NCBI GenBank assembly: GCA_964626755.1
Contig: CAZVGO010000016.1
Location: 18,882-82,881 of the forward strand
Reading direction: 5' to 3'
DNA from: JACDAV01 sp964626755
GTDB lineage: Bacteria > Chloroflexota > Limnocylindria > Limnocylindrales > CSP1-4
Length of the DNA stretch: 64,000 nt
Part shown: positions 17,341 to 24,748 of the stretch, piece by piece
Position numbering within the stretch: the stretch's first letter is position 1
Layout: the number at the start of each line of letters is the position of its first letter
The notes under the pieces: model-generated
What the model was told of the DNA's origin: nothing
The model's input: the letters and a program-made list of their open reading frames with translations, nothing else
Databases searched by the model: none
Translations under genes and position numbers: made by a program

Positions 17341-18507
17341 ATGCCCAAGGCCCGCACCGAGCCGGCAGTGTCGACGACCTGGCTCAGGATCGCATCGCTC
17401 CGTCTCGACCGCCAGCACATCACGAAGCGCCTGCCGGCCCGGCGCCTCCTCGACGTCGTCGATGACCACGTTGCGATCCAGGCCCAGGTGATGAGTGCGG
17501 CCGAGCTCCAGCTGAACGCCCGGCTCGACGGTCTGCGGCGGGACGACGTCCGCGATGCCCTCTGGCAGAAACGGACGCTAGTCAAGACGTGGGCGATGCG
17601 CGGGGCGCTTCACCTCATGACGGCGAAGGGCCTGTGGGACTTCGTGGCGGCGGCGCCGACCCGAGGCGGCTGGGAAACCGGCGCGTGGCTCCGCTACTTC
17701 GAGGTCACGCTCGACGAGCTGCGAGCGCTCATGGCTGCGATCGAGGAGGTACTCGATGACGAGCCCCGGACGCGGGCCGAGTTGATCGCCGGCGTCGCCG
17801 AGCGCACCGGCCAGCGCGGGAAGCGCGACCTTGCCGCGAAGCTCGCCTCGGGCTGGGGCACGTTCCTCAAGCCGCCGGCCCAGCGGGGCCACCTGGTCCA
17901 GGGGCCGCAAGCGGGCCAGAACGTCACGTTCGTGAAGCCGGCCGACTGGCTCGGCGTGAAGCCGCCTGAGCCCGTCGATCCGTACGTCGCACTCGGCGGG
18001 TTGGTGGGGCGCTTCCTAAAGCTCTTCCCTGGCGCCGGGCGCGACGGCGTGGCACGCTGGTGGGGAGCGTCGCCGAGCCGAATCGGGAAGGCGGTGAAAG
18101 CCGCGCAGCTCCCGATCGCGGAGATCGACGTCGAGGGGTCACGTGGCTGGGCGCTCGCGGATGACGTCGCGGCAATCGAGCGTGCGACCGAACCCGTCGG
18201 CGTTCGACTCCTTCCGAACTTCGATGCCTACGTCAACGACCTGCCACGGCGCGTCGACGCGCTGCTCCCCGTGGAGCACCACGATCGCATCCACCGTGTC
18301 GCGGGCTGGGTGAGCCCCGTGGTGATCGTCGACGGCCGCGTCGCCGGAACTTGGGAGATCGGCGGCGGCAAGAAGGGGGTCGTCGAGGTCGTGCCGTTCG
18401 GTCGATGGCGCGGCGGTGCGCGCCAGGAGCTCGCAGCAGAAGCGGATCGGATCGCGGCGTTTCTCGACAGGCCTCTGGCAGTGTCGATCGGACCCGTAGC
18501 CGGCTAG
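17341..18507 (+). CDS. Winged-helix DNA-binding protein, AlkZ-like (HTH_42 family)
   Basis: 388 residues; ATG fixed by the -10 box 6 nt upstream. The order of conserved elements is that of the HTH_42/AlkZ family of DNA glycosylases and relatives: N-terminal RLDRQHITKRLP, the Q-x-Q motif at Q47-A-Q49 (VAIQAQV) used by AlkZ for catalysis, the RGALHLMTAKGLWDF segment (AlkZ-family RGTLH-like), the winged helices and a C-terminal beta domain (FDAYVNDL ... VVIVDGRVAGTWE). Such enzymes unhook interstrand crosslinks or remove alkylated bases, but many members are uncharacterised. Its stop shares CTAG with the convergent small gene. Confidence 0.75.
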   Translation: MPKARTEPAVSTTWLRIASLRLDRQHITKRLPARRLLDVVDDHVAIQAQVMSAAELQLNARLDGLRRDDVRDALWQKRTLVKTWAMRGALHLMTAKGLWDFVAAAPTRGGWETGAWLRYFEVTLDELRALMAAIEEVLDDEPRTRAELIAGVAERTGQRGKRDLAAKLASGWGTFLKPPAQRGHLVQGPQAGQNVTFVKPADWLGVKPPEPVDPYVALGGLVGRFLKLFPGAGRDGVARWWGASPSRIGKAVKAAQLPIAEIDVEGSRGWALADDVAAIERATEPVGVRLLPNFDAYVNDLPRRVDALLPVEHHDRIHRVAGWVSPVVIVDGRVAGTWEIGGGKKGVVEVVPFGRWRGGARQELAAEADRIAAFLDRPLAVSIGPVAG

Positions 18508-18857
18508 GTCGAATGGTCGGCCCGGTAGCGCTCGTACAGGCGCGCCAGAAGGGCATCCAGATCGTGCGCGAGATCGTCGTCGAGGGTCGGGAACGTGAAC
18601 GCCGCCTTGCCCGAGCGGCGCTTGAGCAGCGCAGCCGACGTGCCCGTCAGAGCATCGGGATACGTGTCCGCGACCAGGAGGTAGAGGCTCACGTAGCTCT
18701 TGCCCGACTTGACGCTGGCGAAGTAGTCGTGCGCCTTGGCGCCCGGCCAGCGAAGCGACGGAATACCGTAGATCGTGGCCGGCTCGAGCTCCCGCCGGTA
18801 CGGCTCGAGCATCGACCAGATGCGCGCCTCGATGGCGGCAAGGTCCGGACCGGCCAC
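18504..18857 (-). CDS. Small conserved protein, third of a tandem trio
   Basis: 117 residues. It shares the overall pattern of the next two genes upstream: an N-terminal helix, a Y-G/A-x-S-x-K-x-G-KSYVS-LYL segment, and a C-terminal LLKRRSGKAAFTFPTLDDDL helix that lines up with their KRRMQGKSCFNF motif, although the cysteine is lost. It resembles small DUF1801-like proteins in layout, but I cannot name the family with confidence. Last gene of a three-gene overlapping set transcribed towards the AlkZ-like gene. Confidence 0.6.
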   Translation of the reverse strand: MAGPDLAAIEARIWSMLEPYRRELEPATIYGIPSLRWPGAKAHDYFASVKSGKSYVSLYLLVADTYPDALTGTSAALLKRRSGKAAFTFPTLDDDLAHDLDALLARLYERYRADHST

Positions 18858-18858
18858 C

Positions 18859-19176
18859 TCAGGTGCCGGCGCGCCGGTGGGCCATCCCGTGTTCGACCCG
18901 CTTCGCCGCGCCCCAGGCAGGGTTGCCTGCCGTTCGCTCGTGGCCGGTCCTGGTCAGTGCCTCGAGCTCCGCGAACAGCCCCTCGTCGACGGTCGTGAAG
19001 TTGAAGCAGGACTTGCCCTGCATCCGCCGCTTGAGCTCGGGCGAGACGGAGTCGAGCAACGACGGCTCGACGTACACCGGCATCAGGTAGTACCCGTCGC
19101 TCGACACGTGCATCTGCCGTCCGTACGGCTCGGGGATCGACTTCAGGCGTTCGAAGGCACTGGGAAGGTTGGTCAC
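18859..19176 (-). CDS. Small conserved protein, second of a tandem trio
   Basis: 105 residues. Contains YYLMPVYVEPSLLDSVSPEL followed by KRRMQGKSCFNFTTVDE and LFAELEALT, nearly the same as in the upstream gene. Its start overlaps the stop of the upstream paralogue by 4 nt (ATGA), and the next gene begins 1 nt after its stop. The single conserved Cys in QGKSCFNF and the preceding basic residues are the most striking shared feature. Function unknown. Confidence 0.65.
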   Translation of the reverse strand: MTNLPSAFERLKSIPEPYGRQMHVSSDGYYLMPVYVEPSLLDSVSPELKRRMQGKSCFNFTTVDEGLFAELEALTRTGHERTAGNPAWGAAKRVEHGMAHRRAGT

Positions 19177-19568
19177 GACGCTCGGTCACGCTTGCCGGAG
19201 CGCTCGGCGTCGACCGCCTCGGCCACCTTTCGGAACCCGGGGATTCCTCGCGCGCTGAGGTCGGCGAGCTCGCGGAAGAGCGCCTCGTCGATGGTCGCGA
19301 AGTTGAAGCACGACTTGCCCTGCATCCGCTTCCTGAGCGCCGGCGAGACGGATCTGTTGAGCTCCGGCGAGGCGTAGACCGGCATCAGGTGGAAGCTGAC
19401 GTAGCGCTTGCCGAGCCGCGTGCCGGCGACGTAGCCCCAGGGCTTGCCCTCGAGCCCGGGGACCTCGACGGTGATCCCCTCCGGCGTGTCCTTCGTGACG
19501 GCAAGCCCGCTCCGATTCGACCTCACGATCGCCCGGAGCCGATCGTGCACGGCGCCGAGATCGGCCAT
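19173..19568 (-). CDS. Small conserved protein, first of a tandem trio
   Basis: 131 residues; ATG with a GGGAGGG ribosome-binding site 7 nt upstream, so it leads its transcript or is expressed with the E1 operon whose last stop is 25 nt upstream. Core: GYVAGTRLGKRYVSFHLMPV, SPALRKRMQGKSCFNF, IDEALFRELADL. It is paralogous to the next two genes on the strand. The pattern of a beta strand pair followed by the KRMQGKSCFNF helix is well conserved among the first two copies and degenerate in the third. No function can be assigned. Confidence 0.65.
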   Translation of the reverse strand: MADLGAVHDRLRAIVRSNRSGLAVTKDTPEGITVEVPGLEGKPWGYVAGTRLGKRYVSFHLMPVYASPELNRSVSPALRKRMQGKSCFNFATIDEALFRELADLSARGIPGFRKVAEAVDAERSGKRDRAS

Positions 19569-19592
19569 GAGAATCCCTCCCGTGGTGCGTCC

Positions 19593-20576
19593 CTAGTACG
19601 CGGCCAGCTTGCGGATCGAGTCGGCGATCTTCTCCGGGCTCACCATGAACCAGTCCTCGAGGACGTGGTTGTACGGCACCGCCGGGACGTCCGGTCCCGC
19701 GACGCGGACGACCGGGCCGTCGAGGTAGTCGAACGCCTCCTCGGCGACCGTCGCGGCGACCTCCGCCCCGTAGCCGCCGAACCGGTTGTCCTCGTACACG
19801 ACGAGGCACTTGCCGGTCTTCCGGACCGAGTCGAGGAGCGTCTCCTTGTCGAGCGGCCGGAGCGTGCGCAGGTCGACGACTTCGACGCTGATCCCCTCCT
19901 CGGCGACCCGGTCGGCCGCCTCGAGCGCGTAGTGCGCCATCAGCCCGTAAGCGACGACCGACAGCTGCGTCCCGGGGCGGGTCACGGCGGCCCGGCCGAG
20001 CGGCACGACGTACTCGCCGTCCGGGACGTCGCCGCGGACCGATCGGTACATCTTCTTGTGCTCGAAGTACAGCACAGGGTCGTCGTCGCGGACCGCCGAG
20101 CGGAGCAGGCCTTTCGCGTCGTACGGCGTCGACGGCACGACCACCTTGAGACCCGGAACGTGGGTGAAGTACGCCTCGACCGATTGCGAGTGGTAGAGCG
20201 CCCCGTGAACGCCGCCACCGTACGGGGCGCGGATCGTCATCGGCACGCTGTAGCCGTTGTTCGACCGGTAGCGCATCCGGGCAGCCTCGGACACGATCTG
20301 GTTGAACGCCGGGAAGATGAAGTCGGCGAACTGGATCTCGGCTACCGGCCGCAGACCGTTGACGGCGGCCCCGATCGACGCGCCGACGATCATCGACTCG
20401 GTCAGCGGGGTGTCGATCACGCGGTCCTCGCCGAACTCGGCCCACAGGCCATCGGTGGCAAGGAAGACGCCGCCCTTCTTGCCGACGTCCTCGCCGAGGA
20501 CGATGATCGACTCGTCCCGGCGCATCTCCTCCGCCAGGCCCTCGCGGATCGCCTCGATGAACGTCCTGGCCGGCAT
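19593..20576 (-). CDS. 2-oxoacid dehydrogenase E1 component, beta subunit
   Basis: About 327 residues from the ATG at 20576, which overlaps the E1-alpha stop (TGATG). Begins MPARTFIEAIREGLAEEM and has IIVLGEDVGKKGGVF, TPLTESMIVGASIGAA, MTIRAPYGGGVHGALYHSQS and the C-terminal region VVYEDNRFGGYGAEVAA, all typical of the E1-beta chain. Pairs with E1-alpha to form the thiamine-diphosphate-dependent decarboxylase that loads acyl groups on E2. Order lpd, E1-alpha, E1-beta on one strand indicates an operon. Confidence 0.93.
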   Translation of the reverse strand: MPARTFIEAIREGLAEEMRRDESIIVLGEDVGKKGGVFLATDGLWAEFGEDRVIDTPLTESMIVGASIGAAVNGLRPVAEIQFADFIFPAFNQIVSEAARMRYRSNNGYSVPMTIRAPYGGGVHGALYHSQSVEAYFTHVPGLKVVVPSTPYDAKGLLRSAVRDDDPVLYFEHKKMYRSVRGDVPDGEYVVPLGRAAVTRPGTQLSVVAYGLMAHYALEAADRVAEEGISVEVVDLRTLRPLDKETLLDSVRKTGKCLVVYEDNRFGGYGAEVAATVAEEAFDYLDGPVVRVAGPDVPAVPYNHVLEDWFMVSPEKIADSIRKLAAY

Positions 20577-21664
20577 CAGTCCGACTCCCCGCCGGCGGGC
20601 TTCTCGTCCGCGTGTCCACCGAAGCCCCACGGCGGCGGCGTCTCCGACGGCCACTCCTCGGCGTAGACCCATTTCATCGCGGTCGAGGGCTCCGGGTCCG
20701 GCTGCGATTCGGCGTACTCGGTGGCGTCGTCCACGACGGTCGTGATCTCCGCCGTGAGGCGCGTCTCGATCGCCTTCGTCAGGATGCCGGCCGTGGCGAG
20801 CTGTTCGCGGAAGCGCGGCAACGGGTCATGGCTCTTGCCCGCGGCGAGGTCCTCCTCGGAGCGGTACTTCGACTGCTGGTCGTCGCTCGAGTGGCCGGTC
20901 AGCCGGGTTACCTTGGCCTCGATGAACGTGGGGCCCTCGCCCGCCCGGGCCCGGGCGACGGCCTCCTTCGTGGCCTTGTAGCAGGCCAGCACGTCGCTGC
21001 CGTCGACGACGACGCCGGGCATCCCGTAGCCCGAGGCGCGGTCCGCGACGTCCTCGACCGACAGCTCGAGGGACGCGGGCACGCTGATCGCGTAGCCGTT
21101 GTTCTCGACGACGAACACGAACGGCAGCTTGTGGATCGCCGCGAAGTTCAGCCCCTCGTGGACGTCGCCCTGGTTCGACGATCCCTCGCCCATGATCGTC
21201 ATCGCCACCTCGCCGGTCTTCCGGATCTTCGCCGCGAGCGCGATCCCAACCGCATGGAGGAGCTGGGTGGCGACGGGCGACGAGACCGACACGAGGTTGT
21301 GCTCGCGGCTGCCGTAGTGGCCGGGCATCTGCCGCCCACCCGACGACGGGTCGCCGGCGGTGGCGTACTGGGCGGTCATGATGTCCCGGGCGGACATTCC
21401 GAACGTCAGGCAGGTCGCGATAGACCGGTAGTACGGGGCGATCCAGTCCTTGCCTTTCTCGAGCGCCCAGGCGATGCCGACCTGCGCCCCCTCGTGACCC
21501 TGGCCGCTGATGACGAACGGGATGCGGCCGGCCCGGTTGAGGATCCACATCCGCTCGTCGACAGCCCGCGCGAGCGCCACGAGGCGGTACATCTCGACGA
21601 GCTGCTCGTCGGACAGGCCGACTGCCTCGCCGAGGTGGGTGACTTTCTTGTCGCTCACGGCCAT
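20576..21664 (-). CDS. 2-oxoacid dehydrogenase E1 component, alpha subunit
   Basis: About 362 residues from the ATG at 21664, with AGGAGG 13-14 nt upstream; a longer frame exists upstream but lacks similarity. Thiamine-diphosphate motif GEGSSNQGDVHEG ... VVENNGYAIS, and a phosphorylation-loop-like segment RLTGHSSDDQQSKYR. The length, and the absence of a fused E1-beta, fit the branched-chain or acetoin type of heterotetrameric E1 as well as pyruvate dehydrogenase of Gram-positive type. Lies 40 nt after lpd. Confidence 0.93.
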   Translation of the reverse strand: MAVSDKKVTHLGEAVGLSDEQLVEMYRLVALARAVDERMWILNRAGRIPFVISGQGHEGAQVGIAWALEKGKDWIAPYYRSIATCLTFGMSARDIMTAQYATAGDPSSGGRQMPGHYGSREHNLVSVSSPVATQLLHAVGIALAAKIRKTGEVAMTIMGEGSSNQGDVHEGLNFAAIHKLPFVFVVENNGYAISVPASLELSVEDVADRASGYGMPGVVVDGSDVLACYKATKEAVARARAGEGPTFIEAKVTRLTGHSSDDQQSKYRSEEDLAAGKSHDPLPRFREQLATAGILTKAIETRLTAEITTVVDDATEYAESQPDPEPSTAMKWVYAEEWPSETPPPWGFGGHADEKPAGGESD

Positions 21665-21704
21665 CGGGCGAATCGTGCCTCCTGTGGGGAGCTCGGCGTC
21701 CGGC

Positions 21705-23147
21705 TCAGAAGTTGATCGACCTGCCGTCGACCGCCATCGCCGCCTCGCCGAGCACCTCGGAGAGCGTCGGGTGCGGGTGGGTCGCGGCACCGATCTCCCA
21801 CGCGGTCGCGTCGAGCTCGAACGCGAGCGAGGCCTCGGAAACGAGATCGGTCACGTGCGGGCCGATGAGGTGGACGCCGAGGGTGTCGTCCTTCTCGGCG
21901 TGGGCGATGATCTTTACGAATCCCTCGTACTCGCCGCCGATGATGGCCTTGGCGATCGCCTGGAACGGGACCTTTCCGATCTTCACGGGCAGCCCCTGCT
22001 CCTGGCACTGCTGCTCGGTCAGGCCGATCGACGCGATCTCGGGCCGGCAGTATGTGGCCCGGGGCTGCTTGACGTAGTCGATCTCCGGCACGTCCTTCTC
22101 GCCGGCGATCGTGTGGGCCGCAACGATCCCTTCGTGGGCCGCCGTGTGGGCCAGCCATAGCCCGCCCACGACGTCACCGATCGCGTACACGTGCGGCTCC
22201 TTCGTCCGCATCCGGCCGTTGACCTTGATGATCCCCTTGTCGGTGTCGACCTTGGTCGTCTCGAGCCCGATCTCCTCGAGGTTCGCCGCCCGGCCGGTGG
22301 CGACCAGCAGCATCTCCGCCCGGACTTCCTGGGGATCCTTGCCGTCCGGCCCGACCATCAGGCAGATCCCGTCCTTCTCGACGCTCACCTTGGCGGGGTC
22401 GAACCGGGCATTGGTCATGACCGTCATCCCGCGCCGGGTGAAGCTCCGCTCCAGGGCCTGGCTGATGTCCTTGTCCTCGAGGGGCACGATCGCCGGGGCG
22501 TACTCGAGCAGGGTCACCTTGACGCCGACGTCATGGAAGAACGAGGCGAACTCGACGCCGACCGCGCCCGCGCCCACGACCACGATGTCCTTCGGCAGCC
22601 TCGTCATCGTCAGGACGTCGTCGCTGGTCACGATCCGCTTGCCGTCGGGCTCGAGCCCGGGCAGCGACTTGACCCGGGACCCGGTGGCGACGATGACGTC
22701 CGTGGCCTGGAGGACGCGCTCCCCTCCCCCGCCCGGCTTGCCGTCCTCGCCGGCCTGGGCGACGCGGACGTTCGTCGGCCCGTCCAGCCGGCCGCGGCCC
22801 TGGACCCAGGCGACCTTGTTCTTGTCGACAAGGGTCTTGAGGCCGGTCCACATGCGCTTCACGACCTGGTCGCGGCGCGCCGCCATTTGCGGGTAGTCGA
22901 CCCCCGGCTCGCCGGACAGCGTGACGCCGTAGTCCTTCGCGTGGCGGACGCGGTCGACGAAGGCGGCCGATTCGAGCAAGGCCTTCGTCGGGATGCAGCC
23001 CCGATGGAGGCACGTCCCGCCGATCTTGTCCTCGTCGACGAGCGCGACACGGAGGCCCAGCTGGGCCGCCCGGAACGCGGCGGTATACCCGCCCGTGCCA
23101 GCGCCCAGCACCACGAGATCGAAGTCGTTCGAAGAGCCGACGGCCAT
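21705..23147 (-). CDS. lpd: Dihydrolipoyl dehydrogenase (E3)
   Basis: About 480 residues from the ATG at 23147, supported by a TACCAT box 7 nt upstream. FAD-binding LVVLGAGTGGYTAAF, redox disulfide GGTCLHRGCIPTKAL, NAD-binding IVVVGAGAVGVEFASFF, second FAD motif VYAIGDVVGG, and the active-site His-Glu pair in HPHPTLSEVLGEA. Reoxidises dihydrolipoamide on E2 and reduces NAD. First gene of the E3-E1 operon. The sequence around its start (CCGGCCGATGGCC) resembles that around the E1-alpha start. Confidence 0.95.
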   Translation of the reverse strand: MAVGSSNDFDLVVLGAGTGGYTAAFRAAQLGLRVALVDEDKIGGTCLHRGCIPTKALLESAAFVDRVRHAKDYGVTLSGEPGVDYPQMAARRDQVVKRMWTGLKTLVDKNKVAWVQGRGRLDGPTNVRVAQAGEDGKPGGGGERVLQATDVIVATGSRVKSLPGLEPDGKRIVTSDDVLTMTRLPKDIVVVGAGAVGVEFASFFHDVGVKVTLLEYAPAIVPLEDKDISQALERSFTRRGMTVMTNARFDPAKVSVEKDGICLMVGPDGKDPQEVRAEMLLVATGRAANLEEIGLETTKVDTDKGIIKVNGRMRTKEPHVYAIGDVVGGLWLAHTAAHEGIVAAHTIAGEKDVPEIDYVKQPRATYCRPEIASIGLTEQQCQEQGLPVKIGKVPFQAIAKAIIGGEYEGFVKIIAHAEKDDTLGVHLIGPHVTDLVSEASLAFELDATAWEIGAATHPHPTLSEVLGEAAMAVDGRSINF

Positions 23148-23154
23148 CGGCCGG

Positions 23155-23160
23155 ATGGTA
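23155..23160 (-). promoter_or_regulatory. -10 box of the lpd-E1 operon
   Basis: TACCAT on the minus strand, then CCGGCCG (7 nt), then the lpd ATG. No ribosome-binding site could fit, so translation is likely leaderless. Confidence 0.55.
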
Positions 23161-23218
23161 GCGCGTTCCCGATGGGTGCGGGAACGGCGGGGCCGGCTCC
23201 GGGCCTTCCGGGCGGTGC

Positions 23219-23224
23219 TAGATT
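23219..23224 (+). promoter_or_regulatory. -10 box of the PlsY-like gene
   Basis: GGTGCTAGATT: extended -10 TAGATT, then 10 nt, then the ATG at 23235. Slightly longer spacing than the strict leaderless group. Confidence 0.5.
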
Positions 23225-23234
23225 GACCGCCACG

Positions 23235-23885
23235 ATGGATTTGCCGGGTGCCCTGCGGGTTCTCCTCCTGGTCGGGCTGGCGTACGTGTCCGGCTCGGTC
23301 CCGATGAGCGTGATCGTGGCCCGCCTGTCGGGCGGGGTGGACCCGCGGACGGTCGGCTCGGGGCGGACCGGCGGGACGAACGCGCTGCGGGCCCTCGGCC
23401 GGAGGCGGGCGGCCGTGGTGGTGATCGGCGACGTGCTGAAGGGGGCGCTGCCAGTGCTCCTCGCGCGCTGGCTCGGCGCGGGGCCGGTCGTCGAGGTCAT
23501 GTGCGCGCTGGCCGCGGTCCTCGGCTCGTCGCGCTCGATGTTCCTCGGGTTCGGGGGCGGCCGGGGCGTCGGTACCGGCGTCGGGACGATGCTCGTGATC
23601 CAGCCGCTCGCCGTGGTCCTCGCCGCGCCCGTGTTCATCGGCGTGATCGTCGTCACCCGGTACGTCTCGCTCGGGTCGCTGCTGGCAGCCGTGGCGATAG
23701 TGTTCTGGATGGTCGTCCTGTGGGTGGCCACGAACGGGGCGTTCCCGATCATCTACCCGATCTACGCGGCCGTCGGGGCCGGGCTCATCTGGCTCGCCCA
23801 CGCCGACAACATCGAACGGCTGCTCCACGGCAAGGAGCGCAAGTTCGATCTCACGCTGCTCGGCGGGCGCGGCCAGGGCGGCTGA
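23235..23885 (+). CDS. PlsY-like acyl-phosphate glycerol-3-phosphate acyltransferase, variant
   Basis: 216 residues, the normal PlsY size, with about five membrane helices. Motif 1 is kept (YVSGSVPMSVIVARL) and motif 2 is near-canonical (VGSGRTGGTNALRALG). Motif 3, normally G-H-x-F-P ... F-K-G-G-K-G-V-A-T, reads GSSRSMFLGFGGGRGVGTG here: the histidine and both lysines are missing. PlsY acylates glycerol-3-phosphate with acyl-phosphate to start phospholipid synthesis. With those changes the enzyme may be inactive, use another substrate, or be a paralogue. Glycerol genes lie 0.9 kb downstream on the other strand. Confidence 0.7.
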   Translation: MDLPGALRVLLLVGLAYVSGSVPMSVIVARLSGGVDPRTVGSGRTGGTNALRALGRRRAAVVVIGDVLKGALPVLLARWLGAGPVVEVMCALAAVLGSSRSMFLGFGGGRGVGTGVGTMLVIQPLAVVLAAPVFIGVIVVTRYVSLGSLLAAVAIVFWMVVLWVATNGAFPIIYPIYAAVGAGLIWLAHADNIERLLHGKERKFDLTLLGGRGQGG

Positions 23886-23916
23886 GGGCTGAGGGTGGCG
23901 CTGAGAACACCACCTG

Positions 23917-24024
23917 AGAACACCCCCCCCTTCGTCCATGCCCATCGCCTGCATGAGCGCGTCGTCGGGGCCCCGCACATGCGCTTGACGGGCATACGAC
24001 GAGGGGGGTGTTTCGGCGAAGCCT
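23917..24024. terminator. Long imperfect hairpin downstream of the PlsY-like gene
   Basis: The left arm GAACACCCCCCCCTTCGTCC (from 23919) is matched in reverse by CGACGAGGGGGGTGTTTC (to 24014). The matching continues inward through the ATGCCC/GGGCAT blocks to the palindrome CGGGGCCCCG at 23966-23975. The arms are about 40 nt with several mismatches. It sits between the ends of two convergent genes, so a bidirectional terminator is the plainest reading. The stretch 23886-24130 holds no gene. Confidence 0.5.
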
Positions 24025-24047
24025 GGGCTGGTGGGGCCGAGAATCGA

Positions 24048-24078
24048 ACGACCCGGGCCGGCTGACGGCCCGGGTCGT
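24048..24078. terminator. Perfect 12-bp hairpin downstream of the zinc-ribbon gene
   Basis: ACGACCCGGGCC, a 7-nt loop, then GGCCCGGGTCGT. On the minus strand it lies about 53 nt after the zinc-ribbon stop and is followed by TTCGATTCTC, a weak T-rich tail. Likely stops transcription of that gene. Confidence 0.6.
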
Positions 24079-24130
24079 GGGTATCACGCTGTTTCCCTCG
24101 AGTCCCCGTTGGACCCGTACCGAGAGGAGA

Positions 24131-24538
24131 TCAGCCGCCGCGCATGCTCCGGAAGCAGTCGCTGCAATAGACGGGCTTGCCGCTCGTCGGGCGGAAGGGT
24201 ACCTGGGCCTCGCGGCCGCAGTTCGAGCAGGTGGCCGAGAACATCTCGCGGGGACCGCGATCGCGGGCGCCGTAGCCCCCGCCACCGCCACCACCGCCGC
24301 CGCCGCCGCCACTGTAGCCGCCGGCGCTGTAGCCGCCGCCGGCACCGTAGCTGCCGTATCCACCACCGCCGCCGCTGCCGCCGCCGTCACCGCCCCGGGC
24401 GGCCTTGCGGCTCGCTCGGCACGAGGGGCACCGGCGCGGCTCGGTGAAGCCACGCTGCGCGTAGAAATCCTGCTCGGAAGCGGTGAAGACGAACTCCTGT
24501 CCGCAATCCGCGCAGGTCAGATTCTTGTCGTTGTACAC
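24131..24538 (-). CDS. Zinc-ribbon, glycine-rich protein with CxxC-x17-CxxC domain
   Basis: 135 residues from the GTG at 24538. An N-terminal zinc ribbon (LTCADCGQEF ... RRCPSCRASRK) is followed by about 45 residues of Gly/Ser/Tyr repeats and a C-terminal module TCSNCGREAQVPF ... VYCSDC with exactly CxxC-x17-CxxC spacing. The family is widespread in high-GC and candidate-phylum bacteria and is of unknown function; zinc ribbons with a disordered Gly-Tyr linker suggest nucleic-acid binding (inference). It has a long leader with a strong GAGGAG ribosome-binding site, unlike most neighbours. Confidence 0.8.
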   Translation of the reverse strand: MYNDKNLTCADCGQEFVFTASEQDFYAQRGFTEPRRCPSCRASRKAARGGDGGGSGGGGGYGSYGAGGGYSAGGYSGGGGGGGGGGGGYGARDRGPREMFSATCSNCGREAQVPFRPTSGKPVYCSDCFRSMRGG

Positions 24539-24605
24539 GAAACCAAAACTCCTCTCGGTAGCCGCGCGATCCCTCCGGGTTTTCTCGCGTCAGCCGTGAG
24601 AGGAG
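24539..24605 (-). promoter_or_regulatory. mRNA leader with self-sequestering ribosome-binding site
   Basis: In the minus-strand RNA the upstream segment ACUCCUCUC (24606-24598) is the exact complement of GAGAGGAGU (24556-24548), which contains the Shine-Dalgarno core about 10 nt before the GTG start. Pairing would hide the ribosome site. The loop between them contains GAAAACCCGGAGGG. A thermosensor or other translational switch is possible; this is an inference from pairing alone. Confidence 0.45.
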
Positions 24606-24664
24606 TCCGAGTCGTCGTCTAGCTACTGAATTCTGTAGTCACGGGACGCTTCCCGCGACATTGC

Positions 24665-24693
24665 CGCCGCGAGTTTACGCGGTCGGATCACGC
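24665..24693 (-). promoter_or_regulatory. Putative promoter of the zinc-ribbon gene
   Basis: On the minus strand TGTACA, 17 nt, then TAAACT in the gap after glpK. This would give a leader of roughly 130 nt, holding the hairpin that masks the ribosome site. No gene is seen in 24539-24748. Confidence 0.4.
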
Positions 24694-24748
24694 GTGTACA
24701 GCCCCACCATTCCGTACCGGACCGCACATCGGCAACACGGCGTGGCGC

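Noticed and set aside
24030..24060. GTTCGATTC followed by GGCCCCACCA on the minus strand, resembling the 3' end of a tRNA or tmRNA
   Set aside because: The T-stem does not pair, no matching GGGGCC 5' acceptor strand lies within 120 nt, and the region is occupied by the perfect hairpin 24048-24078.
24260..24385. Short CCGCCACCGCC-type repeats that could be read as a repeat array
   Set aside because: They encode the Gly/Ser/Tyr linker of the zinc-ribbon protein in frame; there are no spacers, so it is not CRISPR.
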